A stretch of 14,729 bases of DNA. Origin: Tannerellaceae bacterium. GTDB lineage: Bacteria > Bacteroidota > Bacteroidia > Bacteroidales > Tannerellaceae. A program made the position numbers and the translations under genes. Where the stretch lies: positions 1 through 14,729 of the forward strand of contig JAISMW010000085.1 in the NCBI GenBank assembly GCA_031276545.1. Reading direction: 5' to 3'. Shown here one piece after another: positions 7,208-14,630 of the stretch (positions within the stretch are counted from its first letter, which is position 1; every line of letters starts with the position of its first letter). The notes beneath the pieces were generated by a model that saw nothing but the letters and a program-made list of their open reading frames with translations, was not told the DNA's origin and ran no database searches.

Positions 7208-8695
7208 TCATTTTACATATTGTTTTCCTTCTATCTTTTCCAGTTCGGACTTAGCCGTCATATAATCGTATATAGCCTGGTTGAAGTTCAGCTTTGCCTG
7301 CATCATGGCCAGTTCGGCATCATTCATTTCCAGCAGGGTACCGGCGCCGGTATCGTAGCGTTTGCGGGCGATCTCGTATCCGCGTCCGGCCTGCTCCACG
7401 CCCTTCTGCGCAGCGTCGAAGCGCTTCACGCAGGTACGCATATTGTCCCTGAACTGCTTGACGGCCAACTGAAGGCTCCGCTCCGCATCATCCCGCTGCA
7501 GCCCCAACTGGTGGAGAGACACACGGGTCTGCTTCACCTTGTTCAGCCGGCTGCCGCCCGAAAAGATCGGCATGCTCACCGACAGGCCTACCATCGAATA
7601 CGGATTCCAGCGGTAATCGCGGAACCGGAAGTCGTTGTTCATCGAGCTCCACTGATACAGCGCCGAGAGCGACAGGGTGGGCAGGAAATCCAGCTTCTGC
7701 ATCTCGAGCGTACCCTTCAGCAGTCTGGCCTGAATGTCGAGCTGCTTCAGCGTACTGTTGTCGTCCAGCCCAACGTCGTCCAGGGTGGACACATAATCGG
7801 CAAACAGTTCGGACTCGAAATCCGAGAGCCGCCCTTCACATTCAATCGCCAGCTCCAGGTCGACGCCCAGCAAAGCTTTCAACTGCCATTTGGACAGCGT
7901 CGCCGCATTCTCGGCCTGAAGCAGATTGGGCTCCAGATTCTTCACCGACACGCCGGCGCGTATCAGGTCGTATTCCGCCACCATTCCCTGGTCGAACTTG
8001 TTCTTTATATCCCGGTAGTTTGCCACGGCATTGTCGTAGCTTTCCTTGAACACGCGGTAGGAATCATTCGCCAGCAGCACGCCGTAATAACTTTTCTTCA
8101 CCTGGTTGGCCATATCAATCTTCGAAGCGCGAGCCTGCTCCACAGAGAGTTCCACGTCGATAGCCGAAATGGAGAGGCTTTTCCACAGCGCCGCATTGAC
8201 CAGCGGCATACCGGCCGTAAAGCCTGTGCTCCAGTTGTTGTCGCGCCCGATGGAAATACCCTCAGCGCCGGCCGAAGGATCGGGCGGAGGCGAAGCGGCA
8301 ATAATCTCCTTCATCAGCGTACCGGGCGTATAGCCGGGCACCTGGCTTGCGAACGTCTGCTCAATACCCCTGAACGTCGGCTCCATCATACTTTCCAGAC
8401 CGAAGCCACCGTCCATATCCATATACATCACCTGTTTCTTCAGCGTACGGCTATAATCGCCGCTCAGGCTGATTTGGGGAAACAAGGCAGCATAAGCACC
8501 TTTCCGTGCATATTTCTTCTTTTCAATTTCCTGATCGGCCACTTTCACCGTAGGGTTTTCACTCATGGCAATCTCCAGCGCCCTGTTCAAGTCGAGCGTC
8601 AGAGGCTGTTCCTGAGCCTGTAAAGCAAAAGTTGCCGACAACAGGCATATTCCCGCCACCGGCATCATCTTTTTAACACACACAAATTTTCTCAT
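7208..8695 (-). CDS. TolC-family outer membrane efflux protein
   Basis: The 495-residue protein is the first gene of the efflux operon. A signal peptide (positive MRKFVCVKKM, hydrophobic core, LQA before QEQ) predicts cleavage after about A27. The mature part has the double-repeat architecture of outer membrane efflux proteins. Each half begins with a helix of the type LDLNRALEIAMSENPTVKVA and contains long amphipathic helices, as in KKYARKGAYAALFPQISLSG and in DAAQKGVEQAGRGYEIARKR. It would form the trimeric outer membrane channel of the tripartite pump. Length is within the family's usual range. The start codon at 8695 follows an AT-rich leader, and a strong Bacteroidetes promoter lies about 45-80 bp upstream. 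Its position ahead of the adaptor and pump is common in Bacteroidetes. Confidence 0.93.
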   Translation of the reverse strand: MRKFVCVKKMMPVAGICLLSATFALQAQEQPLTLDLNRALEIAMSENPTVKVADQEIEKKKYARKGAYAALFPQISLSGDYSRTLKKQVMYMDMDGGFGLESMMEPTFRGIEQTFASQVPGYTPGTLMKEIIAASPPPDPSAGAEGISIGRDNNWSTGFTAGMPLVNAALWKSLSISAIDVELSVEQARASKIDMANQVKKSYYGVLLANDSYRVFKESYDNAVANYRDIKNKFDQGMVAEYDLIRAGVSVKNLEPNLLQAENAATLSKWQLKALLGVDLELAIECEGRLSDFESELFADYVSTLDDVGLDDNSTLKQLDIQARLLKGTLEMQKLDFLPTLSLSALYQWSSMNNDFRFRDYRWNPYSMVGLSVSMPIFSGGSRLNKVKQTRVSLHQLGLQRDDAERSLQLAVKQFRDNMRTCVKRFDAAQKGVEQAGRGYEIARKRYDTGAGTLLEMNDAELAMMQAKLNFNQAIYDYMTAKSELEKIEGKQYVK

Positions 8696-8741
8696 TTAAA
8701 ATTGAATTATTGTTATATATCAAATCTCACATTTGGAGGAA

Positions 8742-8773
8742 CAAAAATAGAACGACATTGCCATTTACTCAAA
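8742..8773 (-). promoter_or_regulatory. Bacteroidetes-type promoter of the tolC-adaptor-RND-PII operon
   Basis: Read on the minus strand, a TTTG box at 8773-8770 is followed after exactly 20 bp by TATTTTTG at 8749-8742. This matches the Bacteroidetes primary sigma promoter (TTTG at -33, TAnnTTTG at -7). Transcription would start near 8735, giving a leader of about 40 nt before the tolC-like ATG at 8695. No other promoter is seen inside the operon, whose gaps are 14-24 bp. Confidence 0.75.
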
Positions 8774-8840
8774 CAAAAAACGTCCTTTAACGGGTATTTA
8801 TCGACGAATAAGGGCTTATCCTCGATAAAACAGTAAATAT

Positions 8841-8924
8841 AATGATCAGTGAATAGCGGATAGTGAACAGTGATTAGTGAATAGTGAATAACGAATAGTG
8901 AACAGTGATTAGTGAATAGCGGCC
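8841..8924 (+). repeat. Heptanucleotide tandem repeat, consensus AGTGAAT
   Basis: The stretch divides into consecutive 7-mers: AATGATC, AGTGAAT, AGCGGAT, AGTGAAC, AGTGATT, AGTGAAT, AGTGAAT, AACGAAT, AGTGAAC, AGTGATT, AGTGAAT and a last divergent AGCGGCC. A higher-order 35-bp period also shows: the same 25-bp string occurs at 8860-8884 and 8895-8919. This suggests duplication by slippage. It lies outside the efflux promoter, about 70 bp upstream of its -33 box. Confidence 0.9.
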
Positions 8925-9016
8925 GGCCCTGCATGATTGTCCGAGCTTTGATTCTTCTGATTTTCACATAACAACCGCAGTAGCCACAACGGGACGCCCG
9001 CCATGCTCTCTTTGCG

Positions 9017-9403
9017 TCGCACCGGTGCGATCCCTTGATCAAGGTATCGATCATGAGATCGCACGGATGCGATCCCTTGATCAACGTATCGATCATGACT
9101 TCGCACCGCTGCGATCCCTTGATCAACGTGTCGATCATGACTTCGCACCGCTGCGATCTCTTGATCAACGTGTCGATCATGACTTCGCACCGCTGCGATC
9201 CCTTGATCAACGTGTCGATCATGACTTCGCACCGGTGCGATCTCTTGATCAACGTGTCGATCACAAGATCGCACGGCTGCGATCCCTTGATCAACGTGTC
9301 GATCATGAGATCGCACGGCTGCGATCCCTTGATCAACGTGTCGATCATGACTTCGCACCGGTGCGATCCCTTGATCAACGTGTCGATCATGACTTCGCAC
9401 CGG
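9017..9403. repeat. Tandem array of nine 42-bp GATC-rich units
   Basis: Nine full units begin at 9017, 9059, 9101, 9143, 9185, 9227, 9269, 9311 and 9353, followed by a 9-bp partial unit (9395-9403). Each unit has a 14-bp dyad TCGCA-N4-TGCGA (N4 is CCGG, CCGC, CGGC or CGGA), then TCCCTTGATCAACG (or TCTC), then TGTCGATCATGA and a short junction. Units 3 and 5 are identical; the others differ at few positions. Two junction types alternate irregularly: GACT before TCGCACC, and GAGA or AAGA before TCGCACGG. The second creates an extra GATC and extends the dyad arms to GATCGCA/TGCGATC. I count 30 GATC sites in 387 bp. There are no unique spacers, so it is not a CRISPR array. Confidence 0.95.
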
Positions 9404-9434
9404 AATATATACCTTAATGATACCTCCAAGGGGC

Positions 9435-9455
9435 GTTCCCTGTTCGCTGTTCACT
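9435..9455 (-). repeat. Inverted short copy of the heptad repeat
   Basis: The plus strand reads GTTCCCT, GTTCGCT, GTTCACT. On the minus strand this is AGTGAAC, AGCGAAC, AGGGAAC, the same heptad family as at 8841-8924 but in opposite orientation. The 42-bp array is thus bracketed by inverted heptad tracts. The block sits directly upstream of the helicase -7 box and covers where its -33 box would be. Confidence 0.7.
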
Positions 9456-9462
9456 ATTTCTC

Positions 9463-9470
9463 TATCTTTG
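9463..9470 (+). promoter_or_regulatory. Probable -7 box of the helicase gene
   Basis: TATCTTTG matches the Bacteroidetes TAnnTTTG -7 box and lies 29 bp upstream of the ATG at 9500, giving a leader of about 24 nt. No TTTG is found 19-21 bp upstream; that position falls in the inverted heptads. The promoter may therefore be weak or activator-dependent. Confidence 0.5.
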
Positions 9471-9487
9471 AGCCTCAAAAAAATAGT

Positions 9488-9493
9488 GGAGGA
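9488..9493 (+). promoter_or_regulatory. Shine-Dalgarno site GGAGGA for the helicase
   Basis: GGAGGA sits 6 nt before the ATG at 9500. It supports this start over in-frame ATGs further upstream, which lie inside the 42-bp array. A strong Shine-Dalgarno match is uncommon in Bacteroidetes, and the other genes in the window lack one. Confidence 0.6.
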
Positions 9494-9499
9494 ATACGG

Positions 9500-12472
9500 A
9501 TGGAAAGGAAAATGAGGGTCACGGTGTCGCATACGGATGAACGGTTTATTTATGCCCGCTGCCGGGAGAGGGAGGTGAGGGTGGTGTATCGTCGCGACGG
9601 GGCGGATGTGCAGTTGGCGGATCTGCTGTGGGAGGGTTGCCGGCTGAACCTGATTGATGTGACGGTGGACGGGGACGGCTGCTGCGTCCCCGAACTGACG
9701 GTGCTGGAACCGGACTATCTGGTGGACGTCAGCTCGTTGGCCGAATGTATGAAACCCTATGGGGCGCATCCGCTGAATTTTATCTGGAGCCGGCTGGCGC
9801 CTCCTCCGAAGAGCCGGCATATTCTGATGGGAAATATGGCGAACTTGTTTCTGGACGAACTGGTGAACGAAGACCCTGCCCGCCCGGTGGTGTGCCTCGA
9901 GGCGATAAAAAAGGCGTTCCGGGCGGCGCCTCTGGAGTTTTCGGCCTGCGAGGATATTCATGCGGCTTTTTTCCGCGATGCCGGGGAGCAGTTCTGCAAT
10001 ATACGGCGCGTGATAGCGGAGGAGTTTCCCGAAAGGGAAATCGACCGGGAACAGGGCGTCCTGGAGCCGAATTTTATCTGCGAAGACCTGGGGCTGCACG
10101 GCCGGCTGGACTTCCTGCAACTGCATCCCGCGGGGGGGAAGCGCTGCGTGGTGGAGCTGAAGGCGGGCAAGGCGCCGTTTCCCGAATCGAACTGCCGGCT
10201 GATTGGAACGAACCATCAGGCGCAGACCTGGATGTACCGGTGGATGGTGCAGCGGGCGCTCGGTACGGATCCGGTCGGTTTCGATATGTTTGTGCTGTAC
10301 TCCAGGTATGCCGCTCCGGGCGCCGGGCTGCGTCTGTCGCCTCCTCCCTCTGCGGAGGCCATGCGGGAAATCATGCATATCCGCAACCGGATTGTGGCTA
10401 CCGAGCACAGCGTTTCGTGCGATGAGAGCGGCGAACGGACGGAGGCGCTCCTGCGCAGCCTTTCGCCCGCTGTGCTGATAACGGATCGGACGGCCAATCC
10501 GGTATTCCTGGAACGCTACATCGTGCCCGGTATTATGGCCTTTCGTTCGGTGTTCGACCGGGCTACGGAGCTTGAAACGGCCTACTTCCGCAGCCTGTAC
10601 ACGTTTGTGACCCGCGAGCATTATCTTTTTAAGACGGGCGGAGGATCCGGCGGCAGCCGGGGGATTGCTTCCCTGTGGCTGTCGACGGCGGAAGAGAAGC
10701 TGGAGGCGGGCGATTTGCTGGCCGATCTGTCTATATGCGAGAATATGTGCGAAGCGGAGACGCCCTTCATCCGCCTGCGTATTCCTCCCTGTCCGGATGA
10801 TTTCCTGCCGAATTTCAGGCAGGGGGATATCGTCATTCTGTATGAGCGGAACCGGCCGGAGGACAATGTGACGTGCAAACAGATCTTCAAAGGTTCCATC
10901 CGCGAGCTGTCGCCCGGCGAGATCACCGTGGGGCTGCGGTTCCGGCAGCGCAACCCGTCCGTATTTCCGCCGGACAGCCTGTATGCCGTGGAGCATGATT
11001 TCCCGGATGTATCCTACGCCGCCATGTACCGCGGTCTGTATGATTTCCTGCAGGCGAATCGAGACCGGAAAGACCTGCTGCTGAATCTGCGGAAGCCTTC
11101 GCACGACGGAGGGGCGAGGCTGAGGGGGCGCTATCTGTCGCCCGAAATAGACGGCGTCGTGCTCAAGGCCAAACAGGCGAACGACTATTTCCTGCTGGCG
11201 GGGCCTCCGGGAACGGGGAAGACGTCCATCGCCCTGAAGTCGATGGTGGAAGAGTTTCTGCAGGATCCCTCCTGCCGCATCCTCCTGCTGGCGTATACGA
11301 ACCGCGCGGTGGACGAAATCTGCGATGCGCTGGAGCGGGTGGAGGACGCCTCCTACATCCGCATCGGGATGGAATGGGCGTGCCGGGAGGAATACCGCTC
11401 CCGGCTGCTGCACCGCGTGATGGAAGCGTGCAGCAGCCGGGAGGAGGTGAGGGAGATGCTCCGGGGATGCCGCCTCTTTGCGGGTACGGTGGCGTCGGTA
11501 TCCGGCAGGATGGAGCTGTTCGGGCTGCTGCGTTTTCAGGTGGCCATTGTGGACGAGGCTTCCCAGATACCGGAGCCTCATCTGCTGAGTATCCTTTCCG
11601 CCGGGGATGCGTGCGGGGGGAATGCCGTGGGGAAGTTTATCCTGATAGGCGACCACAAACAGCTTCCGGCCATTGTGCTGCAGGACGGAGAGGCGTCGAG
11701 GGTAGATCATCCCGGCCTGCACCGCGCCGGTCTGCGCGACAGGAGGCGCTCGCTGTTCGAACGGCTGTACGGCCTGCACAAAGACGATGCGCAGTCGCCC
11801 GTACTGGGGATGCTGTGTACGCAGGGGAGGATGCACGGCGAGATTGCTTCGTTTCCGAACAGGGCTTTCTATCGGGGCATGCTGCGGAATGCGGGGAATC
11901 CGCATCAGACGGAACCGCTGGATTATTACCGGCTGAGGGACGGGGAGAATCCCTTTCAGCAGCTTATTGCCACCAGGCGCCTCGCGTTTATTGCGTCGGA
12001 AGGGAACGGAGAAGAAAAGAGGAACTTCCACGAAGCCCGCATCGTGAAGGAACTGGCAGGGAACATCTACCGGCTGTACCAACTGAACGCGCTGGCGTTT
12101 TCGGCCGGCACGACGCTGGGCGTCATTACGCCTTACCGGAATCAGATCGGACTGATCCGAAGGGAGATTCACCTGCTCGGCATTCCCGAACTGAACGGCA
12201 TTACGGTGGATACGGTGGAGCGGTATCAGGGTTCGCAGCGCGACATCATTCTGTTCAGCGTATGTATGAATCAGGCCGACCAACCGGATTTTATCGGAGC
12301 CACGGTCTTTGAGGAAGACGGACAGTTGATCGACCGGAAACTAAACGTGGCCATCACCAGGGCGAGGAAACAACTGTTCATCATCGGCAATCCTCCGCTT
12401 CTGTCGGCCAGTCCGGTATACGGCAGCCTGATGGAGCATATCCGCTCGCAGGGGGGCTTCGTCAGGATGTAA
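9500..12472 (+). CDS. Dna2-like RecB-family nuclease / superfamily 1 helicase
   Basis: The 990-residue protein combines two activities. A RecB-type PD-(D/E)XK nuclease domain spans about 110-270, with D204 (HGRLDF), E219 and K221 (VVELKAGK) and the QxxxY motif Q242-Y246. A C-terminal Upf1/Dna2-like helicase starts near 545: motif I GPPGTGKTS (568-576), Ia LAYTNRAVDE, II VDEASQ (684-689), III IGDHKQLPAI (716-725), IV ITPYRNQ, V VDTVERYQGSQRD (903-915) and VI NVAITRARKQL (949-959). All key residues look intact, so it should unwind and cut DNA. The cysteines do not form the obvious Fe-S pattern of Dna2/AddB. It stands alone, and its role (replication or repair, or defence) cannot be read. The start at 9500 follows GGAGGA; the frame stays open upstream only through the repeat array. 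Base composition is clearly more GC-rich than the cas genes. Its 3' end overlaps the convergent ATPase gene by 11 bp. Confidence 0.9.
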   Translation: MERKMRVTVSHTDERFIYARCREREVRVVYRRDGADVQLADLLWEGCRLNLIDVTVDGDGCCVPELTVLEPDYLVDVSSLAECMKPYGAHPLNFIWSRLAPPPKSRHILMGNMANLFLDELVNEDPARPVVCLEAIKKAFRAAPLEFSACEDIHAAFFRDAGEQFCNIRRVIAEEFPEREIDREQGVLEPNFICEDLGLHGRLDFLQLHPAGGKRCVVELKAGKAPFPESNCRLIGTNHQAQTWMYRWMVQRALGTDPVGFDMFVLYSRYAAPGAGLRLSPPPSAEAMREIMHIRNRIVATEHSVSCDESGERTEALLRSLSPAVLITDRTANPVFLERYIVPGIMAFRSVFDRATELETAYFRSLYTFVTREHYLFKTGGGSGGSRGIASLWLSTAEEKLEAGDLLADLSICENMCEAETPFIRLRIPPCPDDFLPNFRQGDIVILYERNRPEDNVTCKQIFKGSIRELSPGEITVGLRFRQRNPSVFPPDSLYAVEHDFPDVSYAAMYRGLYDFLQANRDRKDLLLNLRKPSHDGGARLRGRYLSPEIDGVVLKAKQANDYFLLAGPPGTGKTSIALKSMVEEFLQDPSCRILLLAYTNRAVDEICDALERVEDASYIRIGMEWACREEYRSRLLHRVMEACSSREEVREMLRGCRLFAGTVASVSGRMELFGLLRFQVAIVDEASQIPEPHLLSILSAGDACGGNAVGKFILIGDHKQLPAIVLQDGEASRVDHPGLHRAGLRDRRRSLFERLYGLHKDDAQSPVLGMLCTQGRMHGEIASFPNRAFYRGMLRNAGNPHQTEPLDYYRLRDGENPFQQLIATRRLAFIASEGNGEEKRNFHEARIVKELAGNIYRLYQLNALAFSAGTTLGVITPYRNQIGLIRREIHLLGIPELNGITVDTVERYQGSQRDIILFSVCMNQADQPDFIGATVFEEDGQLIDRKLNVAITRARKQLFIIGNPPLLSASPVYGSLMEHIRSQGGFVRM

Positions 12473-14402
12473 ACTTCATGCTCAGGATACGGACGGCATT
12501 CAGTATGGCCAGCAAAGCTACGCCCACGTCGGCAAAGACGGCTCCCCACATCGTGGCGATCCCCAGGGCGCCCAGCAGCATGACCGTGAATTTGACGCCG
12601 ACAGCCAGCGTGATGTTTTGCTTCACGATCCGCCGGGTTGCCTTCGCGATGCGGATGGCGACGGCTATTCTGGAGGGCTGGTCGGTCTGTATCACCACGT
12701 CGGCAATCTCGATGGCGGCCTCCGAACCCATTCCTCCCATGGCAATGCCCACGTCGCTAAGCGCCAGTACCGGTGCGTCGTTGATGCCGTCGCCCACGAA
12801 AGCTACCACCTTCCGCGGATCGGCTTTCAGGGCTTCCAGATGCTTCACCTTCCCTTCGGGGAGGAGGTCGCCGAAAGCCTCGCCGACACCAATCTCGCGG
12901 GCTACCCGTCCGGTAATGGCGGATCGGTCTCCGCTGAGCATCACCGTCTGCCGGACGCCCTGTGCGTGCATGTCGCGTATGGCCTGCGCGGCGTCCTCCT
13001 TCACTTCGTCGGCGATGCGGATGCAGCCGGCGTATCGGCGGTTGACGGCTACCGTCACCACCGTATCCGTCAGGGAGTCGATCCGGGCGTCGTATTCGAT
13101 GCCGTAGCGCTGCATCAGCCGGCGGTTGCCCGCCAGGACTTCATCCTCCCCGACATATCCCCGGATGCCCATTCCGGCTATTTCCTCCACCTGCTTTGCC
13201 TCGCCGCCATCGGCCAAACCGGGCGAAGCCTCTGCAATGGCTTTGGCCACCGGATGCGAAGAGCAGGCCTCGAGCGAGGCCGTCATGCGCAGGAAGTCCT
13301 GCGGTTCGTACAGCACGGACACCACCTCCTGCACGCGGAAGACGCCTTTGGTGAGCGTGCCCGTCTTGTCCATCACCACCGTATTGAGCGAGGCCATCAA
13401 ATCCAGAAAATTGGCGCCCTTGAAAAGGATTCCGTTGCGCGAGGCAGCCCCTATGCCGCCGAAATATCCCAGCGGGACGGAAATAACCAGGGCGCAGGGG
13501 CAGGAGATGACCAGGAATACCAGGGCGCGGTAGAGCCATTCGCCGAACACGTAGCCGGTCACGACGAAATAAGGTACGGTGGCGATGAGCAGCGCCAGGA
13601 GGAAGACGGCCGGCGTATAGACTTTGGCGAACCGGCGAATCAGCAGCTCCGTTTTCGCCTTGCGCGAGCCGGCTTCCTGCACCATCTCCAGGATCCTCGC
13701 CAGGGAACTGTCTGTCCAGGTTTTGGTAGCCTTTATCTCTACCGCCCTGTCGATGCTGAACATGCCGGCCAGTACCGTCTCGCCGGCGCGCAGGGTGTGC
13801 GGACGGCTCTCGCCGGTCAGCGCGGAGGTGTTGAAACTTCCGGCATCCGACAGCAGCACTCCGTCGAGCGGCACTTTACCGCCGGCCTTCACCTGCAGGA
13901 TTTCGCCGGGGCAGACCTCTTCGGGCGCGACCTCCGCGAAGGTTCCGTTTCTCCGTACCGTAGCCGTGTCGGGGCGTATATCCAGCAGCGCCCTGATGTG
14001 GTTTCGGGCTTTGCTGACGGCCGATTCCTGAAACAGTTCGCCTACGGCATAGAACAGCATGACGGCTACTCCCTCCGGATATTCGCCGATAAGGAAAGCG
14101 CCGAGGGTGGCCGTCAGCATCAGCGTATATTCGTTGAAGAAATCCTTCTTCCGGACAGTTTCCCAAGCTTCCTTCATCACCGGGAATCCTACGGGCGCAT
14201 AAGCGACCGCATACCAGAGCAGCCGCAGGGTGGACGGAAAGAACGCTCCGGCCAGCCGTTCCAGGGCAATTCCTGCCATCAGCAGCAGCAAACTTGCGGC
14301 AACCGGAAGATAGACTTTCCAGGCCGTTCCGGACTTTTTCTCCGGGCTTTTGCCCGGGTTGCAGCCGCAGCCGCACGGAAGGGGAGAGGTATGTGCAGAC
14401 AT
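12462..14402 (-). CDS. P1B-2-type heavy-metal (Zn/Cd/Pb) translocating P-type ATPase
   Basis: This 646-residue inner membrane pump would export divalent soft metals. Landmarks in order: TGES (196-199) in the actuator domain, the membrane metal site CPC (301-303), the phosphorylated D345 in DKTGTLT, the HP motif (383-384, SSHPVA) in the nucleotide-binding domain, and GDGIND (537-542). The last membrane segments carry N596-x7-K604 and, 20 residues on, D625-V-G, the signature of the Zn/Cd/Pb group (ZntA/CadA-like). There is no N-terminal ferredoxin-like HMA domain; a short cysteine cluster PCGCGCN (9-15) stands in its place. I chose the ATG at 14402, not the in-frame one at 14573, because the longer version would start upstream of the apparent promoter and adds a sequence with no domain. 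No metal-sensing regulator gene is adjacent. No terminator is visible at the 3' end. Confidence 0.93.
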   Translation of the reverse strand: MSAHTSPLPCGCGCNPGKSPEKKSGTAWKVYLPVAASLLLLMAGIALERLAGAFFPSTLRLLWYAVAYAPVGFPVMKEAWETVRKKDFFNEYTLMLTATLGAFLIGEYPEGVAVMLFYAVGELFQESAVSKARNHIRALLDIRPDTATVRRNGTFAEVAPEEVCPGEILQVKAGGKVPLDGVLLSDAGSFNTSALTGESRPHTLRAGETVLAGMFSIDRAVEIKATKTWTDSSLARILEMVQEAGSRKAKTELLIRRFAKVYTPAVFLLALLIATVPYFVVTGYVFGEWLYRALVFLVISCPCALVISVPLGYFGGIGAASRNGILFKGANFLDLMASLNTVVMDKTGTLTKGVFRVQEVVSVLYEPQDFLRMTASLEACSSHPVAKAIAEASPGLADGGEAKQVEEIAGMGIRGYVGEDEVLAGNRRLMQRYGIEYDARIDSLTDTVVTVAVNRRYAGCIRIADEVKEDAAQAIRDMHAQGVRQTVMLSGDRSAITGRVAREIGVGEAFGDLLPEGKVKHLEALKADPRKVVAFVGDGINDAPVLALSDVGIAMGGMGSEAAIEIADVVIQTDQPSRIAVAIRIAKATRRIVKQNITLAVGVKFTVMLLGALGIATMWGAVFADVGVALLAILNAVRILSMKFTS

Positions 14403-14434
14403 AGTGTAATACGATTGAATAAATGTTTCGGAGG

Positions 14435-14469
14435 CAAAGATACCTGTATATACATGCAACCGGGTTGCA
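14435..14469 (-). promoter_or_regulatory. Promoter of the metal ATPase with two adjacent dyads
   Basis: On the minus strand TATCTTTG (14442-14435) matches the Bacteroidetes -7 box, giving a leader of about 25 nt. Immediately upstream are a perfect 10-bp palindrome TGTATATACA (14445-14454) and a perfect inverted repeat TGCAACC-G-GGTTGCA (14455-14469). No TTTG -33 box is found at the right spacing. The dyads occupy the spacer and -33 zone, the place expected for a metal-responsive operator, but no regulator can be named. A further GGTTGC half-site lies at 14494-14499. Confidence 0.55.
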
Positions 14470-14630
14470 ATCTTTTGGATAACCCCCGGAAGAGGTTGCT
14501 TCCACCACGTGGGCGAGCGTAAGAGTAACCGTTTTGCCGTCTTCTGCCCTGAATCTGCGTCGGAGATACGCACTTAAGTTCCTGTACTACACGCTTAAAT
14601 GCCGGACGATCTGTCTTTCGCTAGAAAAAG

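Larger units (their letters stand above)
8696..9499. other. Repeat-filled intergenic region between divergent genes
   Basis: These 804 bp separate the leftward efflux operon from the rightward helicase. In order they hold the efflux leader and promoter (8696-8773), an AT-rich stretch (8774-8840), the heptad repeat (8841-8924), a 92-bp stretch beginning GGCCGGCC in which I recognise nothing (8925-9016), the 42-bp array (9017-9403), the inverted heptads (9435-9455), and the helicase -7 box and ribosome-binding site. Several frames are open through the array on both strands only because its period is a multiple of three. I do not call a gene here. Confidence 0.85.

Noticed and set aside
7220..8623. 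467-residue plus-strand open frame opposite the TolC-like gene
   Set aside because: It is a shadow of a well-supported outer membrane efflux protein, with no domain, promoter or ribosome-binding site.
9017..9403. CRISPR array
   Set aside because: The units are contiguous and near-identical over all 42 bp with no unique spacers. The cas genes lie some 7 kb away and face away from it.
8713..9429. Minus-strand protein of 14-residue repeats
   Set aside because: The frame is open because the period is a multiple of three. It runs on through the heptad tract and the efflux promoter, and unit differences show no protein-level constraint.
8909..12283. 1124-residue minus-strand open frame opposite the helicase
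   Set aside because: It is antisense to a gene with intact nuclease and helicase motifs, is rich in H, R, P and Q as GC-rich antisense frames are, and continues through the 42-bp repeats. No domain is recognisable.
12618..14522. 634-residue plus-strand open frame opposite the metal ATPase
   Set aside because: It is antisense to a gene with every P-type ATPase motif and has shadow-like composition.
14403..14573. Longer start for the metal ATPase at 14573
   Set aside because: The extension would be translated from upstream of the -7 box and dyads at 14435-14469 and has no recognisable domain.
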